Positions 29,191 through 34,542 of a stretch of 34,542 bases of DNA are shown here, piece by piece. Both the position numbers and the translations under genes were made by a program. This DNA is from Pseudolabrys sp. (GTDB lineage: Bacteria; Pseudomonadota; Alphaproteobacteria; Rhizobiales; Xanthobacteraceae), in assembly GCA_030651965.1 (NCBI GenBank), contig JAUSBQ010000387.1, positions 1-34,542 of the forward strand, written 5' to 3'. The first letter of the stretch is position 1. Every line of letters begins with the position of its first letter. Under the pieces are notes generated by a model that saw only the letters and a list, made by a program, of their open reading frames with translations, searched no databases and was not told the origin of the DNA.

Positions 29191-30985
29191 TCGAGCCTTA
29201 CGACGGTCACCCTCGCCGCGGATGGTGTCGCGGGCGAATTCGCGGCGGGGTACGGCACTGAAGCGACGGTCTTAAGCAAGGGCTACGGCGATGTCGAAAC
29301 GGCATTTCGCGCCGCGCATGCCGTTGTAGAGCTCAAACTCACGATCGGGCGCCACTCCGGGGTGCCGTTCGAAAAGCGCGGGGCGATCGCGCGCTACGAT
29401 GCAGCGCGCGACGCGCTCGAACTGCACGGCGCCGCGAAAATTCCGTATCGGAATCGGGACCTGCTCGCCAGTTGGCTCGGCCGTAATCCGATCTCGATCC
29501 GAGGATTTGCTGGTTTGCGTCGCCGCGCTTCGGTTCTGCCGCCCCGTCAAATGGATCGAGGACCGGCGCGAGCATTTGATAGCGACCAATCATTCCCGTC
29601 AGCGGCATCATCATGTGCGCGCCGCGATCGATGCCCATGGTCACGTGCTGGCCATTGATGAGGGTTGTCGGTATGACGGCCGGCAGGCTGCCCGGACCTT
29701 ATCGTATCCCCGCAGATCGGGCTGTCGGCCATTTGCGTCTCACCAACAAAACGCCAGCCGCGGCCTACCGTTCGCCCGGCCGTTACGAAAGCACTTTCGT
29801 CCGCGAGCGGCTCTTCGATGCCATCGCCGCGAAGCTCGGTATCGATCGTATCGAATTGCGCCGCCGCAATCTCATTGCAAAAACCGAGATGCCTTTCGCC
29901 CGACAAATGGAAGTCCTCGGTGAGCAAGCCTATGATTCAGGCAAGTACGAGGGGCTGCTCGACAAGGCGCTTGCGGTCTTCGATTAGGATAGTTTGCAGG
30001 TGGAACTGAAGCGGCGCCGGATGGCTGGCGAGTTGGTTGGCGCCGGCGTCAGCATCTCGACCGAGGAAAGCCGCTTTGGTCCCGCCGATGGCGTGAAGGT
30101 CGCGGTCGATACCACGGGCGCGGTCGAAGTCGTCACCGGCTCGGCCTCTGCCGGCTAGGGCGTCGAGACAGTGATGCTTCCCGTGCGACCGTCATGACTG
30201 GTTCCGCCACGCGTATCGCCGCGGGCGAACCGCGCGCCAAGGCGCTCGAAGTCGCGGCCGACTAATGCAAGCGCCCGCCGACAGGCTCGAGATTATCGAC
30301 GGGAAGATTCTTCGCAAGGACCTCCGTCGGGGCCCTCCATGAGTTCGGCGAAATTTCAGGTCATCTCGCGCCAACCTCGAAAACCCTTGGCGATCGCGAG
30401 CCGGGACTCTCCGCCTTTGGCTGGTTCCGGACCGAATACATGAACTATGCCTACAGCGTTCATATGGCCGTGCTGAAAGTGGATAGCGAGATCGGCGCGG
30501 TGGCGGTCGAGCGCTATCTTGTCGCGTTCGACGTGGGGCGCGCTGTCAATCCAAGACCGATCAAGGGCCAGATTGTCCGCGGCTTTGCCCAAGGCCTCGG
30601 CGGCGCATTGATGGAAGAATTTCTCTATGACGCTCACGGCGAGCTCCTATCGGTCACTTTTGCCGATTTCCTGATGCCGACGGCATCCGATGTGCCGACC
30701 ATCGATGTCCTGATCACGGAAGATGCGCCGAGCCCGTGCAACCCGCTCGGCATCAAGGGCGCCGGTGAGGCCAGCATCACCGGCGTTGGCGCGGCCATTG
30801 CCTCGGCGATCGACGATGCCATCAGCGAGCCGGGCGCCGTCATGCAGCTCCCGGTCACGCGAAAACGGCTGAAGAAGTTTTTCGCTGCTGATTCCCAGGA
30901 GCGTTTGGCGTCCGTGACGCTTCTGAATGGTCCCGACGAGCGCCGCTTGTCCCAAAAAGTTGACAGTGTGCCGATAGCAACATAA
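29191..30985 (+). pseudogene. Decayed molybdopterin-binding subunit, paralogue of the 18586-20931 gene
   Basis: Translation in several frames gives successive blocks matching the intact paralogue. They are GYGTEATVLSKGYGDVETAF; RGAIARYDAARDALELHGAA; then in another frame EDLLVCVAALRFCRPVKWIE; then AAAYRSPGRYESTFVRERLF; then VNPRPIKGQIVRGFAQGLGG and GIKGAGEASITGVG. The first ~140 codons are absent. About 20 codons including the GGGFG motif are deleted before the first frame change. In-frame TAG codons stand at 29985-29987 (where the paralogue has Trp) and 30156-30158 (where it has Gln of GQG). More deletions lie between 30159 and 30440. The last 180 codons are open. This is an old duplication now lost. 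Confidence 0.9.
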
Positions 30986-30988
30986 CGT
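30960..30988 (+). promoter_or_regulatory. Candidate sigma70 promoter for the second hydroxylase operon
   Basis: A perfect TTGACA (30960-30965) is followed after exactly 17 bases by TAACGT (30983-30988), which matches the -10 consensus at three positions. Transcription would start near 30995, about 40 bases before the ATG at 31036. The -35 box lies inside the 3' end of the pseudogene, so remnant sequence may have been kept because it carries this promoter. Confidence 0.5.
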
Positions 30989-31035
30989 TTCAACACAGAG
31001 GCTTTTGCACTGTCAGAGTTTCAGGCCGTTAGATA

Positions 31036-31890
31036 ATGACCAGTTTCGACTTGGTGGAACCGCGATCGCTCGAAGAGGCGTTCAGGTATCTTGACCCCAG
31101 TGATCCTGCGATCCGGCCCTTTGGGGGCGGAACGGCGCTTATGCTCATGATCAAGGCTCAGATGTACAAGCCGCAGCGGCTTGTCAGTCTCGGCCGGCTC
31201 GGCGGCCGCTTCAGCGGCATATCCTTTGATGCGAATGCGTGCCGTATCGGCGCCATGACAAGGTTTGCGACGCTCGAACACTCGCCTGAAATCGCCGCAC
31301 GCTTGCCCGTCATCACGGAAGCGATGAAGACGCTGGCGAACGTGCGCGTGCGCAATGTTGCGACCGTCGGCGGCAATCTCGGCCATGCCGATCCGCATCT
31401 CGATCTGCCGCCGATCTGGCTCGTCCTCGACGCCAAGGTAACCGTCGTCAATCGCGGCGGCGAGCGCGTGCTGCCCGTAGCCGATATATTTTCCGGCTAC
31501 TACGAAACCACGCTGGGCAACGACGAACTCATCGCCGAGGTGGAAGTGCCGGTGCGGCAAGGCTGGCGCTCGAAGTACGTCAAGGTCACGACGCGCGCGA
31601 CCCACGATTGGCCGGCGCTCGGCTTGGCAATTTCCGTCCAGATCGATGGGCACTTGATCAAAGATCTGCGGATCGTGCTCAGCGCCGCGGTCGACTTCCC
31701 TCGACGGCTTCTCGGCGCGGAGGCGGTTCTTCGCGGCGCTGCGATCGACGAGCCCTTATTGCAGCGTGCGGGCGAAGCCGCGGCCGAGGAGGCGGATATG
31801 GAATCTGACAGCCGCGGCACCGGCGACTACAAACGTCATCTTCTGCGTGCGCATCTTCGACGCGCAGTCCTGGCCCTCGCGGCGGAGTGA
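31036..31890 (+). CDS. FAD-binding (medium) subunit of second molybdo-hydroxylase (284 aa)
   Basis: A CoxM-type flavoprotein. The two signatures are IRPFGGGTALMLMIKAQ (about residues 26-42) and VRVRNVATVGGNLGHADPHLDLPP (103-126), here with the canonical TVGGNLxHADP, unlike the variant in the first operon. The C-terminal domain contains LRIVLSAAVDFPRRLLGAEA. The gene overlaps the large-subunit gene by four bases (ATGA). The ribosome site is weak. Gene order here is M-L-S, against M-S-L in the first operon, which suggests a separate origin rather than a recent local duplication. Confidence 0.9.
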   Translation: MTSFDLVEPRSLEEAFRYLDPSDPAIRPFGGGTALMLMIKAQMYKPQRLVSLGRLGGRFSGISFDANACRIGAMTRFATLEHSPEIAARLPVITEAMKTLANVRVRNVATVGGNLGHADPHLDLPPIWLVLDAKVTVVNRGGERVLPVADIFSGYYETTLGNDELIAEVEVPVRQGWRSKYVKVTTRATHDWPALGLAISVQIDGHLIKDLRIVLSAAVDFPRRLLGAEAVLRGAAIDEPLLQRAGEAAAEEADMESDSRGTGDYKRHLLRAHLRRAVLALAAE

Positions 31891-34181
31891 CAGAGGCGCC
31901 CATGACATCTTTCCGCAACATCGATCGCTCGGTTCCGCGCCTGGAAGGGCGCGAGAAAGTGACCGGCAAGGCCGAGTACGTTCATCATCTGCGGCTGCCG
32001 GGAATGCTCTATGGAAAGATATTCCGGAGCACGGTCCCGCACGGCCGCATCAAGCATATCGACGTCTCCGCCGCTGCGGCAGTGGAAGGCGTCTACCGCG
32101 TCGTTACGATCGACGACATTCGCACCATAATCCCTCATCCCTATTACGGGCCGGCCTTCCACGACCAGCCGGTTCTGGCGGACGGCAAGGTTCGTTTCGC
32201 CGGAGAGCCTGTGGCGGTGGTGATTGCCACGGATAGACGCGTCGCGGAGGAAGCTGCCGGCCTCATCACGGCCGAGTACGAAGAATTGCCGGCGGTCTTC
32301 GATGAAGTCGAGGCAATGACCTCGGACGTGATCGTGCATGACGAATTGAAGCCGGCTGCTACATTCCCGGACCTGCAACATCTCAAAGGACGTTCGGGTA
32401 CCAATGTCGCGCTTGATTACAAACTTCGCCGCGGCGACGTCGATGCTGGCTTTGCCGCGGCTGATCGTATTTTCGAGCACACCTTCCGCAATCAGCAAGT
32501 GATGCACACGCCGCTGGAGCCCTTCGTCACCGTGGCGGAGCCGGGCGATGGCCGCATGACGCTCCACACTGCGTCGCAGGGGCCTTCTTTCGTCCGCATC
32601 GAGATTGCGCGCCTACTCGGCTGGCCGGAGAATCGCGTCCGTGTCAAAGTTCCGTTTCTTGGGGGCGGCTTTGGCGGCAAGCTTTACATCAAGCTGGAAG
32701 CGCTGGTCGCGTCCCTGGCGTTGCTGGTCCAGTGCCCGGTGAAGATCTCGCTCACCATGGAAGAGCAGTTCTTCATGGTGACGCGCCACCCTTGTACAGT
32801 CCGGATCAAGAGCGGCGTGAACAACGACGGAAAGATCGTCGCACGCCGCTGCGATGTGATTTGGAACGGCGGCGCCTATGCCGATATCGGCCCGCGCGTG
32901 ACGCAGAAGGCCGGTTTCACGTCCGCAGGGCCCTACGACATCGAGAACGTATCGATCGATTCATACGCGGTTTACACCAATCGTCCGCCCGCCGGCGCGC
33001 TGCGCGGCTTCGGCGCGCCACAAACCGCGTGGGCCTACGAAACCCACATGGACATGATTGCCGACGCGTTGGGGATGGATCAGATCGAATTCCGGCGCAA
33101 AAACCTGCTGCGGGAGGGACGCGAACAGGCAACCGGAACGCCGATGCGCGACGCGGCGCTGGATGCCGTGCTCGATCAGGTGTCAACCCGCATGGCCTGG
33201 AGTGAGCCAGTCGATCGCGGCACGGGACGCATTCGGCGCGGCCGCGGCATAGCGGTTGGCTTCAAGGGGATTACGGCGCCGACGACATCGGTCGCCATGG
33301 TCAATTGCTATGCCGATGGAAGCTGCGCCTTGTATATCGGCACCGTCGATATGGGGCAGGGCTCCGACACCGTGATGGCGCAGATCGCAGCCGAGGTGCT
33401 GGAGATCGATGCCGAATCGATTCGCGTCATTCATTCCGATACCGACGTGACGCCCTACGACATGGGTACATTAGGTTCGAGGTCGACGTTCCACATGGGC
33501 ACGGCGGTTCTTCTTGCCGCCAAGGACGCCAAGAACAAGATCGCCGAGCTTGCGCGCGAACTTTCGCTGCCGCCGGGCAACAACCTGCCGTTGCCGGAGC
33601 TGTTCCGCCGCAAATACGGCATGCAGGCCGGTAATATCATCGGCACAGGCAGCTTCATCCCCGATTACGAAAAGCCCGAAAAAGACACCGGCAGGTCGAC
33701 CAAAGCCACGCCGTTCTGGGGCGTCGGCGCGTCCGGTGCGGAGGTAGAGGTGGACACCGAGACCGGGCATTTCACCGTAACCAAGCTAGTCAATGTGGCC
33801 GATGTTGGAGTCCCTCTCAATCCGAAGCTTGTGCAAGTGCAACTGTCCGGCGCGGCCATCATGCAACTCGGGTTCACGCTCACAGAAGAGATGATCTTCA
33901 GCGAAGGCCAACTCACCAATGGCTCCTTCGCTGATTACAAAATTCCGACATTGCTCGACTTGCCGGCCGAATTCATCAACGAATGTGTCGAATCACGGCA
34001 GAACGACGGGCCTTTCGGCGCCAAAGGGGCAGGAGAAACCAGCACGATTGCCCTCTCTCCCGCCATCGGCAATGCGTTGGCCGATGCGATCGGCATCCGT
34101 CTCACTGACCTGCCGCTGACCCCGGAGAAGGTTTTCAAGGCCTTGTCGGACGCCAAGCGCCTCTGGTCCGCAGGAGGGTAA
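31887..34181 (+). CDS. Molybdopterin-binding (large) subunit of second molybdo-hydroxylase (764 aa)
   Basis: Landmarks are RSVPRLEGREKVTGKAEYVH, VRFAGEPVAVVIATDRRVAE, PFLGGGFGGKLYIKLEALVA, active-site loop AGALRGFGAPQTAWAYETHM, VDMGQGSDTVMAQIAAEVLE, and GPFGAKGAGETSTIALSPAI with the catalytic Glu. The LRGFGAPQ loop and the GGFGGK segment are closer to xanthine dehydrogenase, 4-hydroxybenzoyl-CoA reductase and nicotinate-hydroxylase types than to the two other L proteins in the window. A first ATG (MTEAP) overlaps the M gene; a second (MTSFRNIDRS) is five codons on. The third subunit follows after one base. Confidence 0.92.
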   Translation: MTEAPMTSFRNIDRSVPRLEGREKVTGKAEYVHHLRLPGMLYGKIFRSTVPHGRIKHIDVSAAAAVEGVYRVVTIDDIRTIIPHPYYGPAFHDQPVLADGKVRFAGEPVAVVIATDRRVAEEAAGLITAEYEELPAVFDEVEAMTSDVIVHDELKPAATFPDLQHLKGRSGTNVALDYKLRRGDVDAGFAAADRIFEHTFRNQQVMHTPLEPFVTVAEPGDGRMTLHTASQGPSFVRIEIARLLGWPENRVRVKVPFLGGGFGGKLYIKLEALVASLALLVQCPVKISLTMEEQFFMVTRHPCTVRIKSGVNNDGKIVARRCDVIWNGGAYADIGPRVTQKAGFTSAGPYDIENVSIDSYAVYTNRPPAGALRGFGAPQTAWAYETHMDMIADALGMDQIEFRRKNLLREGREQATGTPMRDAALDAVLDQVSTRMAWSEPVDRGTGRIRRGRGIAVGFKGITAPTTSVAMVNCYADGSCALYIGTVDMGQGSDTVMAQIAAEVLEIDAESIRVIHSDTDVTPYDMGTLGSRSTFHMGTAVLLAAKDAKNKIAELARELSLPPGNNLPLPELFRRKYGMQAGNIIGTGSFIPDYEKPEKDTGRSTKATPFWGVGASGAEVEVDTETGHFTVTKLVNVADVGVPLNPKLVQVQLSGAAIMQLGFTLTEEMIFSEGQLTNGSFADYKIPTLLDLPAEFINECVESRQNDGPFGAKGAGETSTIALSPAIGNALADAIGIRLTDLPLTPEKVFKALSDAKRLWSAGG

Positions 34182-34182
34182 T

Positions 34183-34542
34183 TTGACCGCGCCTCGCCGT
34201 ATCAGCTTCGCACTGAATGATGTGCCGGTATCCATCGACGTGATGCCGCACGAAACGCTTGTCGAAGTTCTGCAATATCGCCTCGACCTGAACGGGGCGC
34301 GCGAGAGCTGCGGTCAGGGCCTGTGCGGCTGTTGCACGGTTTATGTCGATGCGCAGCCCGTGTCGGGCTGTCTGTTTCTGGCGGTTCTTGCCGACGGGAC
34401 ACGGGTGCGAACCATTGAAGGGCTCGCCCAGGGTAAGCAGCTCGATCCTGTTCAGCAGGCCTTTATCGATGCCGGCGCATTCCAATGTGGATTCTGTACC
34501 CCCGGCTTCATCATGATGGTAAAGCAACTGCTCAAGCAGAAC
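34183..34542 (+). CDS. [2Fe-2S] (small) subunit of second molybdo-hydroxylase, 3' end outside the window
   Basis: This ORF is missing from the track because it has no stop in the window. TTG at 34183, with GGAGGG five bases upstream, begins (M)TAPRRISFALNDVPVSIDV. The plant-type cluster ligands are ESCGQGLCGCCTV (Cys43, 48, 51) and Cys63; QCGFCTPGF (Cys102, 105) starts the second cluster. The window ends at residue 120, before the expected C-R-C-T-G-Y motif. No in-frame ATG lies near the start, so TTG appears to be genuine. It completes the M-L-S operon. Confidence 0.9.
   Translation, partial: MTAPRRISFALNDVPVSIDVMPHETLVEVLQYRLDLNGARESCGQGLCGCCTVYVDAQPVSGCLFLAVLADGTRVRTIEGLAQGKQLDPVQQAFIDAGAFQCGFCTPGFIMMVKQLLKQN

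Noticed and set aside
29399-29987. Separate small genes within the decayed region (174-aa and 124-aa ORFs)
   Set aside because: Their translations are consecutive pieces of one large-subunit protein in shifted frames, not independent genes.
12572-34542. Carbon monoxide dehydrogenase (coxMSL) assignment
   Set aside because: None of the L subunits has the AYxCSFR loop of CO dehydrogenase; their loops (GAGQ, RSPGR, RGFGAPQ) fit other members of the family.

Overview
The window looks like the chromosome of a GC-rich alphaproteobacterium, probably Hyphomicrobiales (the Bradyrhizobium/Xanthobacteraceae neighbourhood). The reasons are the codon use, the stack of CoxL/M/S-type molybdo-hydroxylases, the TAXI-type TRAP transporter, and a tRNA-Arg(CCU) gene used as a phage-type integration site. 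I cannot name the genus from the sequence alone. There are two unrelated halves that meet at about 10,276.

Left half (1-10,276): an integrated element of phage ancestry. Its right end is a 45-bp 3' remnant of tRNA-Arg(CCU) (10232-10276), next to a tyrosine integrase. Reading leftwards on the minus strand there are an Xis/AlpA-like HTH protein, an unknown protein, a D5/P4-type SF3 helicase, a 408-bp non-coding stretch with a mirrored array of GAGTC/GACTC motifs that looks like a replication origin, three tiny proteins, small and large terminase subunits, and two unknown proteins. No portal, capsid or tail gene is visible. The gene set resembles a phage satellite more than a complete prophage. 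Beyond it lies an AT-richer PD-(D/E)xK nuclease gene (HsdR N-terminal type) with its own promoter, bracketed by related direct repeats, which looks like a defence cargo gene. Two small ORFs and the start of an IS701-family transposase occupy the left edge.

Right half (10,297-34,542): a catabolic locus. A leftward five-gene operon encodes an MDR-type NAD(P)H reductase, an XRE regulator, a molybdopterin (L) hydroxylase subunit without its own M and S partners, a PuuE/NodB-like hydrolase and an amidase. Divergent from it is a complete M-S-L molybdo-hydroxylase operon. A TAXI-TRAP importer, an acyl-CoA ligase (opposite strand), a class II aldolase-like protein and TcuA/TcuB (tricarballylate dehydrogenase and its electron-transfer partner) follow. 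After these comes a decayed duplicate of an L subunit, and then a second M-L-S hydroxylase operon that runs off the window.

Taken together (inference), the right half fits degradation of an N-heterocyclic acid that ends in tricarballylate and cis-aconitate. The best match I know is the isonicotinate route: isonicotinate, 2-hydroxyisonicotinate, citrazinate, citrazinyl-CoA, ring reduction, imide hydrolysis, amide hydrolysis, tricarballylate, cis-aconitate. Two hydroxylations, CoA ligation, a reductase, a cyclic-imide-hydrolase-like enzyme, an amidase and TcuAB all have candidate genes here. Specific substrates are not proven by the sequence.
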